Shown here: in pieces, positions 35,295 through 43,903 of the stretch
Layout of the letters: each line of letters begins with the position of its first letter
How positions within the stretch are numbered: position 1 is the stretch's first letter
Assembly: GCA_002428015.1 (NCBI GenBank)
Contig: DIZW01000056.1
Coordinates: 1 to 64,000 of the forward strand
DNA length: 64,000 bases
DNA from: Oxalobacteraceae bacterium UBA6018
Lineage (GTDB): Bacteria > Pseudomonadota > Gammaproteobacteria > Burkholderiales > Burkholderiaceae_D
Direction: 5' to 3'
Notes under the pieces: model-generated
Databases searched by the model: none
Told to the model about the DNA's origin: nothing
What the model saw: only the letters and a program-made list of their open reading frames with translations
Position numbers and translations under genes: made by a program

Positions 35295-38114
35295 ATGAAG
35301 AAGAAATTGATTGCCCAAGCAATCGCATTGATCGGTTGTGTCGGCTATTCCGCGTTCGCGCTGGCCGCCGAAGAACCCATGGCCAAGGTGATCATCACCG
35401 GCTCGAACATCAAGCGAACCAGCACCGAAACCTCGTCCACGGTGCAAGTACTGACCCGGAAAGACATCGCGCAAACGGGCGCGGTCTCGGTGGCTGATCT
35501 GATGAGCAAGATCCCCGCCCTGGGCAGCAGCAACCAGGTCGACAGCCGCGACGGCGGCTTCTCCAAAGGGCTGGCCACCGCCTCCATGCGCGGGCTCGGC
35601 TCGGCCTCCACCCTGATCCTGCTCAACGGCCGCCGCATCGCCCCGGGCGCCTACGCCGATCCCAACTCCGGCCAGTCCACCCAGTACGACCTGAACTCGA
35701 TTCCGCTGTCGGCCATCGAACGGGTCGAGATCCTGAAAGACGGTGCCTCGGCCGTGTACGGCTCGGACGCGATCGCCGGCGTGATCAACTTCATCACCAA
35801 GAACAACTTCCGCGGCGGCGAGCTGAACGCCACCACCAGCCGCACCGAGCACGGCACCTTCGGCCGCAACAACCTCAACGGCGCGTACGGCTTCGGCGAC
35901 CTCGACACGGACGGCTACAACGCCTTCATCGCCGTCGACCTGAGCCAGCGCGACCGCGCTTCGCTGGCCGATGCCCACGGCGTGCGCAAGGACGAGTACA
36001 AGGCCATCACCGGCCGCCTGAGCGACTTCTACAGCGGCATCAGCAGCCACCCCGTGTTCTACCGCGAGAAAAAGCTCGGCAGCGGCAGCTACGGCGTGTA
36101 CGCCGGCGCCGACCTGTCCTGCCCGTCCAGCGACATCCGCACCGGCTCCACCGCGCTGGTGCCGATGCAGCCGTCCGACCCGCTGATCGGCAAGAACTTC
36201 TGCAACTACGACGGCTGGGCGCTGGAAGACGCGCAAGGCAAGGCCGACAACCAGAGCGTGCTGGCGCGCGCCGAATTCAAGCTCGGCGCCGACCTGTCGG
36301 CCTTCGCCGAGGCGTCCTACAACCGCTCCTTCGTCGACTACTCCGGCCCCTCGCGCACCATCAGCGGGCGCTCGCTGTCGACCGTGTTCCCGAAGGATGG
36401 CGCCGGCACCTCGTTCCGTCCCATCCTCGGCATCAACCATCCCGACAACCCAACCCGCGGCACCGCCAACCCGGTCCCGGTGGCCGTGGCGGCCCGTTTC
36501 ACCAACGCCCGTGGCGGCAGTGAAAACACCAACGAGGCCACACGCGTTCTGGCCGGCCTCAAAGGCAGCCACCTCGGCTGGGACTGGGACAGCGCCCTGC
36601 TGTACAACGAATCGAAGCGCGCGCAGATCACCTACGGCACCATCTACAAGCCCGAAGTGGAACGCCTGTACACCGAGAATATCCCGCTGGCGACCATCCT
36701 GGCCAACCCCAACTCGACCCGCGACGTGACCCTGGACGGCGTGTCCAAGATCGCCCAGTTCGACCTGAAAGGCTCGCGCGAATTCGGCATGCTCGGCGGC
36801 GGCGCCATCGGCCTGGCGGCCGGCATCGAACTCAAACGCGAGACCATGCAGATCGTGCCCGACCAACTGACCGTGCAGGGCAAGATCGTCGGCCTGGTCA
36901 ACTCGTATTCTGACGCGGCGCGCAACGTCGGCTCCGCCTTCGTCGAGCTGCGCACGCCGTTCACGAAGTCGTTCGAAATGGACTGGGCGGCGCGCCTGGA
37001 CAAGTACCAGGGCTTCGCGCGCAGTATCACGCCGAAGGTCGGCGCCAAGTGGACCGTCACCCCGGCGCTGGCCGTGCGCGGCACCTACTCGGAAGGCTTC
37101 CGCGCGCCATCGCTGACCCAGATGGTCAACGGCGGCACCCAGTACTTCCTGAACAACTTTGAAGACAAGCTACGCTGCGGCCAGCCGGGCGCCGAATCGC
37201 TCGACTGCGCCAAGAGCCTGTCCGGCGTGGCCGCCGCCAACAACGAGCTGGAACCGGAAAAGGCCAAGAGCTTCACGTTCGGGCTGATCGCCTCGCCGGC
37301 ATCGAACTTCGACATCCTGGTCGACTACTACCACATCAAGAAAACCAAGGAAGTCGACCTGCTCGATCCAACCTCGGTGATCCAGAATCCGAAGTACGCG
37401 AACCGCGTGCACCGCGACCAGAACCAGGGCACCTGGCTGGTCGACGCCAACGGCGCGCTCATTCCCAATTCCGGTCCCCTGATCAGCATCGAAACGCCGT
37501 ACGTCAACGCGGGCGGCACCGACACATCCGGCATCGACCTGGAGATGAACCTGCGCAGCAACCTGGGCGAGCACGGCCGCCTGTCGACCCGCCTGAGCGC
37601 CACCTACCTGCTGACCTACAAGAAGGCCCAGAACCTTGGCGATCCGGCTTTCGACCTGGTCGGCACCAATGGCGGCATCGCCTACGACCTGACCAGCGTG
37701 GGCGACCTGCCACGCTGGAAGGGCGCGCTGGCGACCACCTGGACCGGCGGCAAGCACACGCTCACGGGCACGCTCAACTACGTCAGCGGTGTGTCGGAAA
37801 TGGCGCGCTACAGCGTGATCGACGACGCCGGCACCATCGGCGCCTACGACAAGCCGTATTGCCAGTACGGGCGTCCCGGCGTGCAGCCGAACTACGCCAA
37901 GTTCTATCCGGAGTGCATGGTGCATTCCTTCACCACCTTCGACGCGGCGTACGTCTACCAGTACACACCCAAGCTGGCGTTCGGCCTGAACATCCTCAAC
38001 CTGTTCGACGCACGCGCGCCCTACGATCCGACCGCGGGCACCGGCGGCTTCAACGGCGGCCTGCACAGCGGCATGGGACGCTACTTCAGCGCCAAGGCCA
38101 GCTACAAGTTCTGA
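35295..38114 (+). CDS. TonB-dependent outer-membrane receptor (939 aa)
   Basis: This is the third TonB-dependent receptor in the window. It has a signal peptide (MKKKLIAQAIALIGCVGYSA, ending ALAA) and a plug with VIITGSNIKRTSTET, LILLNGRRIAPGAY and VEILKDGASAVYGSDAIAG. A long barrel ends in ASYKF, the C-terminal aromatic. It differs from the other two receptors in signal peptide and plug start, so it belongs to another branch. GGAG lies 8 bases upstream of the ATG. A bidirectional terminator follows. No linked transporter or enzyme tells the substrate. Confidence 0.93.
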   Translation: MKKKLIAQAIALIGCVGYSAFALAAEEPMAKVIITGSNIKRTSTETSSTVQVLTRKDIAQTGAVSVADLMSKIPALGSSNQVDSRDGGFSKGLATASMRGLGSASTLILLNGRRIAPGAYADPNSGQSTQYDLNSIPLSAIERVEILKDGASAVYGSDAIAGVINFITKNNFRGGELNATTSRTEHGTFGRNNLNGAYGFGDLDTDGYNAFIAVDLSQRDRASLADAHGVRKDEYKAITGRLSDFYSGISSHPVFYREKKLGSGSYGVYAGADLSCPSSDIRTGSTALVPMQPSDPLIGKNFCNYDGWALEDAQGKADNQSVLARAEFKLGADLSAFAEASYNRSFVDYSGPSRTISGRSLSTVFPKDGAGTSFRPILGINHPDNPTRGTANPVPVAVAARFTNARGGSENTNEATRVLAGLKGSHLGWDWDSALLYNESKRAQITYGTIYKPEVERLYTENIPLATILANPNSTRDVTLDGVSKIAQFDLKGSREFGMLGGGAIGLAAGIELKRETMQIVPDQLTVQGKIVGLVNSYSDAARNVGSAFVELRTPFTKSFEMDWAARLDKYQGFARSITPKVGAKWTVTPALAVRGTYSEGFRAPSLTQMVNGGTQYFLNNFEDKLRCGQPGAESLDCAKSLSGVAAANNELEPEKAKSFTFGLIASPASNFDILVDYYHIKKTKEVDLLDPTSVIQNPKYANRVHRDQNQGTWLVDANGALIPNSGPLISIETPYVNAGGTDTSGIDLEMNLRSNLGEHGRLSTRLSATYLLTYKKAQNLGDPAFDLVGTNGGIAYDLTSVGDLPRWKGALATTWTGGKHTLTGTLNYVSGVSEMARYSVIDDAGTIGAYDKPYCQYGRPGVQPNYAKFYPECMVHSFTTFDAAYVYQYTPKLAFGLNILNLFDARAPYDPTAGTGGFNGGLHSGMGRYFSAKASYKF

Positions 38115-38130
38115 TGTTGGCAGTGTAGAG

Positions 38131-38168
38131 AAAAAAAGCGCCGTGCAAAATTTGCGGCGCTTTTTTTT
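38131..38168. terminator. Bidirectional intrinsic terminator
   Basis: AGCGCCG and CGGCGCT arms surround an 11-base loop, with A7 before and T8 after. It can therefore stop transcripts from both the receptor (plus) and corA (minus), whose coding regions converge here. Confidence 0.9.
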
Positions 38169-38187
38169 ATTGCTTGTACGCCGGCGG

Positions 38188-39153
38188 CTAAAGCCAGCCG
38201 GATTTTCGGAAACGGTAGTACAGGTAGCCGCAGACGCTCACCATGATCCCGATGGCCGCCGGGTAGCCATACTCCCAGTTCAGCTCCGGCATGATCTTGA
38301 AATTCATGCCCCACACGCCGGCGAAGGCCGTGAACACCGCGAAGATCGCGGCCCAGGCCGCCAGACGTTTATTCACTTCGCCTTCATCGATGGCCGCCAT
38401 CGACAGGCTCACCTGGATCGCCGTGCTGATGGTGTCGCGGATGGTGTCGAGCGAGGCGCTGACGCGGAACAGGTGGTCGTGCACGTCGCGAAAGTATTCC
38501 TGGGTATCTGCGCAGAAGGCCGGCACCCGCCCGCCGTGCAGCTTGCCGACCGCCTCGGTCAGCGGCGCGACCGCATGGCGCAGCGGCAGCAGCTTGCGCT
38601 TGAGTTCGTACAGGCGCTGGATATTGCCGCGCTGCGCGCCCTGGATGAAGATCCGTTCCTCGATCATCTCGAGTTCCTGCTCGAGCAGGTCGACCACGGG
38701 AAAGTAGCGGTCGACCACGGCATCCATCAGCGCGTACAGCACGAAGGACGAGCCCTTCGACAGCAGCGCCGGCTCGCGCTCGGCGCGCGCGCGCACGCCC
38801 AGGAAACCGTTCTGCACCTGCCTGCGCACGGACAGCACATAATTGACGCCGACGAAAATGTGGACCTCGCCCACGGTCAGCTCGTCGCCGCTGCGCTCCA
38901 CGGTTTGCATGACCACGAACAGCGAGTCGCCGTACTCCTCGATCTTGGGGCGCTGCTGACCGCGCAGGGCGTCCTCGATGGCCAGTTCGTGCAGGCCGAA
39001 CTCCTCCTGCATGACGGCCAGCTCCTCCGGCGTGGCGTCGCGCAGGGCCACCCACACGAAGCAGCCCGGACGTTCGATGTAGTCGCTAATGTCCTCGACG
39101 GGAATATCGGAAAGCTTCTTGCCTTCCTGGTAGGCGACGCAGTTGATCAGCAT
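38188..39153 (-). CDS. corA: CorA-family magnesium/cobalt transporter (321 aa)
   Basis: A pentameric inner-membrane channel for divalent cations. A long cytoplasmic N-terminal domain is followed by two C-terminal transmembrane segments. The signature GMN, here GVWGMNF near residue 280, lies at the end of the first. The second segment is followed by basic residues (YYRFRKSGWL). Length is normal. The ATG at 39153 begins MLINCVAY. The Nudix-fusion gene lies 200 bases upstream on the same strand. I saw no Mg riboswitch in that gap. Confidence 0.95.
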   Translation of the reverse strand: MLINCVAYQEGKKLSDIPVEDISDYIERPGCFVWVALRDATPEELAVMQEEFGLHELAIEDALRGQQRPKIEEYGDSLFVVMQTVERSGDELTVGEVHIFVGVNYVLSVRRQVQNGFLGVRARAEREPALLSKGSSFVLYALMDAVVDRYFPVVDLLEQELEMIEERIFIQGAQRGNIQRLYELKRKLLPLRHAVAPLTEAVGKLHGGRVPAFCADTQEYFRDVHDHLFRVSASLDTIRDTISTAIQVSLSMAAIDEGEVNKRLAAWAAIFAVFTAFAGVWGMNFKIMPELNWEYGYPAAIGIMVSVCGYLYYRFRKSGWL

Positions 39154-39353
39154 GGTTCAATTAGGTAAGCGGGACGGCTGCAAGCTTACACCAGGGCATG
39201 GCGTTTCGTCTTTTCGCTTTCCCCGAGAGGAATCGTCCTGTGTGGATCGCCCGGCTTGCTCCAATCACGACGCATTCACCGTCGGCACGGCGCCGTGGTT
39301 GCCGGTCCTACGATCGTCGACCGGAGAGCGGCGTCCCCGGTCCCGGGCATCGT

Positions 39354-40286
39354 TCACGCGGGCGGAATCTGGTCCACTCGCTCGAAGACTTGCTTGCCCA
39401 TCTTTTGGGCCTCATGCACCATCAGGTCCGCGCCTTGAGACTGGCCTGCGATACGCAGCACGGCGTCGCAGCGCGCCAGCAGGCGCAGCGCCTGTGGGTG
39501 GAAGACCTCATCGAACACCGCGTCGCCGGCGCGCAGCGAGCCGGCCAGGCGCACCGTCGGCAGGGCCAGCCACTCGCCCAGCACGGGCAGGTGGCCGGCT
39601 CGATACAGCGGCAGCACACACGCTTCCATGGCGTGGACATTGCGCGCGATGCGTTCGGGATCGTCGCCGGTGCCCGAACGGTAGGGTCCGGCAATGAGGA
39701 TCATCATGCTGCGCGGCGCAAACAGATGCAGCTGGGCGTGCTGCAGCAGCATGATGGTCTTGCCGTCGACGATGCCCGTGCCGATCATCGCCACCGCCTC
39801 GTCGATGCCAAGTTCCAGCACTTCCAGGTCCTCGCCCTCCTCGGCCAGCCCGCCGCCGGCGCCCACGCGGTCGTCCGCTTCGTATTCCGCCACGAAGAAA
39901 TGCAGGCGTTCGGTCACGCTGCCCGGGCTCATGAAGACGTCCCACAGCGCGCTGACGGCGCCGACCTGGTAGCCGGTTTCCTCCTGCGCCTCGGCGCGGA
40001 TGCGCTGTTCCGGCGCGGCCCCGTCGAGCAGGCCGGCCGCCGTCTCGACCAGGAAGCCGTCGTGGCCATTCACATAGGCCGGCAGCCGGAACTGCCGCGT
40101 CAGCACCACGGTGCGCCGGCGCCGGTTGTAGAGCAACAGGGTTGCGCCATTGCCGCGGTCATAGGTCTCGCGGGTTTGCTCGCCCCAGTGGCCATCGGCG
40201 GCGCGCAGCGCGAAGGTGGTCTTCTTCAGAATGCCCCAATCGTCGGACAGCAATTGCACCTTCTTGATTTCAACACGATCTTGCAC
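39354..40286 (-). CDS. NudK-like Nudix hydrolase fused to a DUF4406-like domain (310 aa)
   Basis: The N-terminal 190 residues are a NudK-type Nudix hydrolase, a group that cleaves GDP-mannose and related nucleotide sugars. The Nudix box runs from GLLDGAAPEQ to RAEAQEETGYQVG (about residues 80-105), and YDRGNGATLLLYN and MSPGSVTE are NudK-like. From about residue 193 (MMILIAGPYRSG) to the end is a second domain resembling DUF4406/nucleoside 2-deoxyribosyltransferase-like folds, with NVHAMEAC and LLARCDAVLRI segments. The fusion suggests stepwise breakdown of a nucleotide or its sugar, which is inference. The start is GTG at 40286, set by AGGAGA 5 bases upstream; the longer open frame has no such site. 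An operator repeat overlaps this start. Divergent from a DeoR regulator. Confidence 0.85.
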   Translation of the reverse strand: MQDRVEIKKVQLLSDDWGILKKTTFALRAADGHWGEQTRETYDRGNGATLLLYNRRRRTVVLTRQFRLPAYVNGHDGFLVETAAGLLDGAAPEQRIRAEAQEETGYQVGAVSALWDVFMSPGSVTERLHFFVAEYEADDRVGAGGGLAEEGEDLEVLELGIDEAVAMIGTGIVDGKTIMLLQHAQLHLFAPRSMMILIAGPYRSGTGDDPERIARNVHAMEACVLPLYRAGHLPVLGEWLALPTVRLAGSLRAGDAVFDEVFHPQALRLLARCDAVLRIAGQSQGADLMVHEAQKMGKQVFERVDQIPPA

Positions 40287-40336
40287 GATATTCTCCTGTT
40301 TTATTGACTCCACGCAAACTATCGTGCAATATCGCG
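40274..40336. promoter_or_regulatory. Symmetric operator between the Nudix fusion and deoR-type genes
   Basis: CACGAT occurs at 40274-40279 and 40284-40289, ten bases apart. It is mirrored by ATCGTG at 40321-40326 and ATCGCG at 40331-40336, also ten bases apart. The inner pair extends to a perfect 10-base inverted repeat (TTGCACGATA 40281-40290, TATCGTGCAA 40320-40329). The left pair covers the first codons and start of the Nudix gene. The right pair lies over a likely promoter of the regulator (TTGACT 40304-40309, CAATAT 40327-40332). It fits autoregulation and repression by the adjacent DeoR protein. Confidence 0.6.
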
Positions 40337-40365
40337 CATAGTCAAGGAAAATTACGGAAAACCAC

Positions 40366-41121
40366 ATGCTGACGAGCCAGCGAAAACGCCACCTGATGGA
40401 CGTCCTGCGCCGCGACGGGCGGATCGTCGCCACGCAATTGAGCGCGGAACTGGGCGTGTCGGAAGATACGATCCGGCGCGACCTGCGCGAACTGGCCAAG
40501 GAAGGATTGCTGCAGCGGGTACACGGCGGGGCACTGCCGGCCAGCCCGGCGCTGGGCGACTTCGCCGCGCGCCAGCACATCACGCCGGCGGACAAGGCGG
40601 CGATCGGCCGCGCGGCCGCCGCGCTGGTGCAGCCTGGACAAGTGGTATTCGTCGATGGCGGCACCACCTGCGCCCAACTGGTGCGGGCGCTCCCGCGCCA
40701 GCTGCGCGCGACCGTCGTCACCCATAGCCCGTCCATTGCGATGGAGCTGATGGACCATCCCGAGATCGAGGTGATCATGCTCGGCGGCCGCCTGTTCCGG
40801 CACTCCATCGTCGGCGTCGGCGCCGCGACCCTGGAGGCGATCATGCAGATCCGTGCCGATACCTACTTCATGGGAGTAACGAGCGTCCACCCCGACATGG
40901 GGCTCTCGACCGGGGACTACGAGGAAGCTTGCGTCAAGCGCGCGTTGTGCAAGGCGGCGGCCGAGACCATCGTGCTCGCCTCGTCCGAAAAGCTGGCGAC
41001 GGCCTCGCCCTACCGCATCGTCGGCCTGTCCGAGATCAGCGGCATCGTCCTGCCTGCCACGACGCCCGCGGACATAACACGCCCGTATCTGGACCTGGGC
41101 ATCGCGCTGACGCTGGCCTAG
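40366..41121 (+). CDS. DeoR-family transcriptional regulator (251 aa)
   Basis: A sugar-phosphate-sensing regulator. The N-terminal winged helix (residues 1-57) contains the DeoR signature ATQLSAELGVSEDTIRRDLREL. The C-terminal sensor domain has VFVDGGTTCAQL and GVTSVHPDMGLSTGDYEE segments typical of the phosphosugar-binding fold. It is divergent from the Nudix fusion with 79 bases between starts. It probably represses both genes through the symmetric operator there. The effector molecule is unknown; a phosphorylated sugar or nucleotide product of the Nudix enzyme is a reasonable guess. Confidence 0.9.
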   Translation: MLTSQRKRHLMDVLRRDGRIVATQLSAELGVSEDTIRRDLRELAKEGLLQRVHGGALPASPALGDFAARQHITPADKAAIGRAAAALVQPGQVVFVDGGTTCAQLVRALPRQLRATVVTHSPSIAMELMDHPEIEVIMLGGRLFRHSIVGVGAATLEAIMQIRADTYFMGVTSVHPDMGLSTGDYEEACVKRALCKAAAETIVLASSEKLATASPYRIVGLSEISGIVLPATTPADITRPYLDLGIALTLA

Positions 41122-41184
41122 ACGGCGGCGACGAGAGATACGGTTGCCTCGTACCGACGACCGACTGGGACGACATGCCCTTGG

Positions 41185-42090
41185 CTAGTTGTTCGCCTCA
41201 TAGATCGCCACTTCTGAAAGCCTCAAGGGCCGCAGTGGTTTCGTGTAGTTGAACTCGATGATGGCATCGTCGCCCCAATGCGCGCCAGAGATCGGCATTT
41301 TGTACGCGAGGGAACTTGGATCGTCGTTCGTTTCCAGTGTTTCCCTGCGATTGCCCTCGACGATGGAGGCGCCGCTGGTGGGCGCCCTTGGCTTATGCCA
41401 CACCGTGACATGGCGAGGGCTGCAGTCGTTCCGATGGCGCTTGTGCAAACACCTGGGGTCGTCATTGGGATCGTCGACTTCCGCGATGGCCTCGTTGATC
41501 AAGGCCCTGAGGCGAACGTCGCCCAGCCGTTCTTTTTCCAGCGGCACGCCTGGCGTGTGGACGAGCAATCCGATCCGCAACTGGCCTCCCTTGAGGTTGC
41601 TCACCAGGTCGGCATCGACCATGGGGCCGGGCAAGGCCGGCAGCTGGAACAGCTCGTCGTTCTTCAAAGTGACGGGAAACTCCTGGCCATCCTCGGTACG
41701 GACGCGCAATTTGAAACCGGGCGGAATCGGCTTGCCCGACGACGGCAGCACGGCGAAGCTGAAAGCCGCGTTCGGCGCGAGAAACCTATACTTTTCGTAG
41801 GCTGCGACCGCGGCGCGCATGGCACGATAGCTCTTCCAAGGAACCGCCCGCAATCCGGTGACGCGTACGACCATGAACATGGCGCTGTCGGCTGGATCTG
41901 TCGGCCCGCTCCGTTCAGCGAGCGTCGCCGGCCTGCCAATGGCCGCATCTTCGCGTGCCGCCTTTTCCTGCACGTGCACGCCCGCCTCAGCGTCCAGATG
42001 CGCCTTGCTTTGCGCCGCAGCCTGCTGCATCAACACGGCCTGCACCAATGCGAAGGCGATGGCGCCATGGTTTGGCTTGAATGTGCGCAT
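41185..42090 (-). CDS. Exported protein of unrecognised family, paralog of 29043-29783 (301 aa)
   Basis: I do not recognise a named domain. Residues 1-26 form a signal peptide ending AAAQ. An Ala/Glu/Arg-rich stretch follows, then a beta-rich body. Two regions match the smaller protein at 29043-29783: around VHTPGVPLEKERLGDVRLR, and YKMPISGAHWGDDAIIEF near the C-terminus. It has an extra middle part with CLHKRHRNDCSPRH, where two cysteines flank basic residues. The ATG at 42090 has GGAG upstream. It is convergent with the DeoR-type gene and lies downstream of ntrC, but a 194-base gap argues against one operon. Confidence 0.75.
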   Translation of the reverse strand: MRTFKPNHGAIAFALVQAVLMQQAAAQSKAHLDAEAGVHVQEKAAREDAAIGRPATLAERSGPTDPADSAMFMVVRVTGLRAVPWKSYRAMRAAVAAYEKYRFLAPNAAFSFAVLPSSGKPIPPGFKLRVRTEDGQEFPVTLKNDELFQLPALPGPMVDADLVSNLKGGQLRIGLLVHTPGVPLEKERLGDVRLRALINEAIAEVDDPNDDPRCLHKRHRNDCSPRHVTVWHKPRAPTSGASIVEGNRRETLETNDDPSSLAYKMPISGAHWGDDAIIEFNYTKPLRPLRLSEVAIYEANN

Positions 42091-42284
42091 CGTTCGGCTC
42101 CGGATCGTCAGGTCTGAAAACCGTCCAAGTATACTTGTGCAACCCCAGCCCTTTGCATGACGCATCGATCAATCTTCTGGTTATTTCCAAACCGATAAGC
42201 AGCGTTCACTTCCGGAATTCCTGCGAGCGCAGGGCGCCGAGGAAGCGCCCATGCGCAGCGCTGCGCGACCGGATGGCCGCAACC

Positions 42285-43796
42285 CTACTCGTCCTTCGCG
42301 CCATCGATCCCCAGCTCGGCGATCTTGCGGGTAATGGTATTGCGTCCGATCCCCAGCCTGACCGCCGCGTCGTTCTTGCGCCCGTGGGTGTGCTTGAGCG
42401 CGGTCTTGATGAGGGCCGACTCGAACTGCCGCCCCAGCACGTCCATCACCTCGCTCTGCCCGGCCGACAGCATCGCGGCCGCCTGCAGCTCCAGCAGCCC
42501 GATCCAGCCGCCCGCCGCGCCCATCGCCGCCAGCGAGGCGCCACCGGCCGGCATGCCCAGCGGCGGCGCCATGTGGCCGCCGCCATTCAAGCCGACCGGC
42601 TCGCTCGGCAAGGTCAATCCGTGCAGGTCCGCCCCGCCCTCATGGCCCTGGGTCAGTTCGAACGGCAGGTCCTTGACCTCGACGGTCTGGCCAGGCGCCA
42701 TCACGGTGATCCAGTTGCACAGGTTTTCCAGCTGGCGCACGTTTCCGGGGAGCTCAAGGCCGGAAAGAAACTGCATCGCACCATCGCTCATGCGTTTGGT
42801 CTCGACGCCTAGTTGCTTGGCGCTTTGCACCAAAAAGTGGCGCACCAAAATGGGGATATCCTCGCGCCGCTCCCTCAAACTGGGCAGGCGCAGGCGGATC
42901 ACATTGAGGCGGTGATACAAGTCTTCGCGGAACAGGCCGTCCTTGACGCGCTGTTCGAGGTTCTGGTGTGTTGCGGTAATCACACGCACATTGGCCTTCA
43001 TCGGCTGGTGGCCGCCGACCCGGTAGAAGTGCCCGTCCGACAGCACCCGCAGCAGGCGGGTCTGCAGGTCGAAGGGCATGTCGCCGATCTCGTCGAGGAA
43101 CAAGGTGCCGTTTTCGGCCTGTTCGAAGCGGCCGCGCCTGGTCGTTTGCGCGCCCGTGAAGGCGCCGCGCTCGTGGCCGAACAGTTCGGATTCGAGCAGG
43201 TCCTTGGGGATCGCCGCGGTGTTGAGCGCGATGAAGGGCTGCTGGGCGCGCGGGCTGTGCTTGTGCAACGCGCGCGCCACCAGTTCCTTGCCGGTGCCCG
43301 ATTCGCCCGTGATGAGCACGGTGACGTTGGACTGCGACAGTCGCCCGATGGCGCGGAACACTTCCTGCATGGCCGGCGCCTGGCCCAGGATCTCGGGGGT
43401 GTCGGTGGGGCCCGCCTCGACGCTGGTCTCGCGCAGGCTTTCTTCGAGCGCGCGCCGGATCAGCTCGACGGCCTTGTCGATGTCGAAGGGCTTGGCGAGG
43501 TATTCGAAGGCCCCGCCCTGGAAGGCGGCCACGGCGGAATCGAGGTCGGAAAAGGCGGTGATGATGATGACCGGCAGGCCGGGATACTTGGCCTTCACGG
43601 TTTGCAGCAGGTCCAGGCCGGACTCGCCCGGCATGCGGATGTCCGACACCAGCACCTGGGGCGTTTCGAACTCGAGCGCGCTCATGGCGTCGCGCGCGTT
43701 CGAGAAGCTCTTGGTGGCCAGGTTCTCGCGCGCCAGGGCTTTTTCAAGCACCCAGCGGATCGAGGCGTCGTCGTCGACTATCCAGATTGGTTTCAT
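42285..43796 (-). CDS. ntrC: Nitrogen regulation response regulator NtrC (503 aa)
   Basis: NtrC is a sigma-54-dependent enhancer-binding activator of nitrogen-scavenging genes. The receiver domain holds D8, D9 and the phosphorylation site D52 (VLVSDIRMPG). The AAA+ domain has GESGTGKE (Walker A), GAFTGA (sigma-54 contact loop) and LFLDEIGDMP (Walker B). A Fis-type helix-turn-helix lies at the end (RKNDAAVRLGIGRNTITRKI). An Ala/Gly-rich linker separates the last two. In the usually invariant WPGNVRQLEN the Trp is Leu. The gene follows ntrB after 107 bases. Its likely targets are the three palindromes before glnA at 47299-47362. Confidence 0.97.
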   Translation of the reverse strand: MKPIWIVDDDASIRWVLEKALARENLATKSFSNARDAMSALEFETPQVLVSDIRMPGESGLDLLQTVKAKYPGLPVIIITAFSDLDSAVAAFQGGAFEYLAKPFDIDKAVELIRRALEESLRETSVEAGPTDTPEILGQAPAMQEVFRAIGRLSQSNVTVLITGESGTGKELVARALHKHSPRAQQPFIALNTAAIPKDLLESELFGHERGAFTGAQTTRRGRFEQAENGTLFLDEIGDMPFDLQTRLLRVLSDGHFYRVGGHQPMKANVRVITATHQNLEQRVKDGLFREDLYHRLNVIRLRLPSLRERREDIPILVRHFLVQSAKQLGVETKRMSDGAMQFLSGLELPGNVRQLENLCNWITVMAPGQTVEVKDLPFELTQGHEGGADLHGLTLPSEPVGLNGGGHMAPPLGMPAGGASLAAMGAAGGWIGLLELQAAAMLSAGQSEVMDVLGRQFESALIKTALKHTHGRKNDAAVRLGIGRNTITRKIAELGIDGAKDE

Positions 43797-43903
43797 GTAT
43801 TGCGCTTCCCCGCATGGTCGATGTTGAAGCCTGGCGAACCAAGTATCTTCAAGCTAGATGGATCTGAGTTATCCGGACCCGGCTTCCCGACCTGCGGTCG
43901 CGC

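Noticed and set aside
39154..39353. Possible Mg-sensing riboswitch upstream of corA.
   Set aside because: No recognisable conserved riboswitch core or terminator/antiterminator pair was seen.
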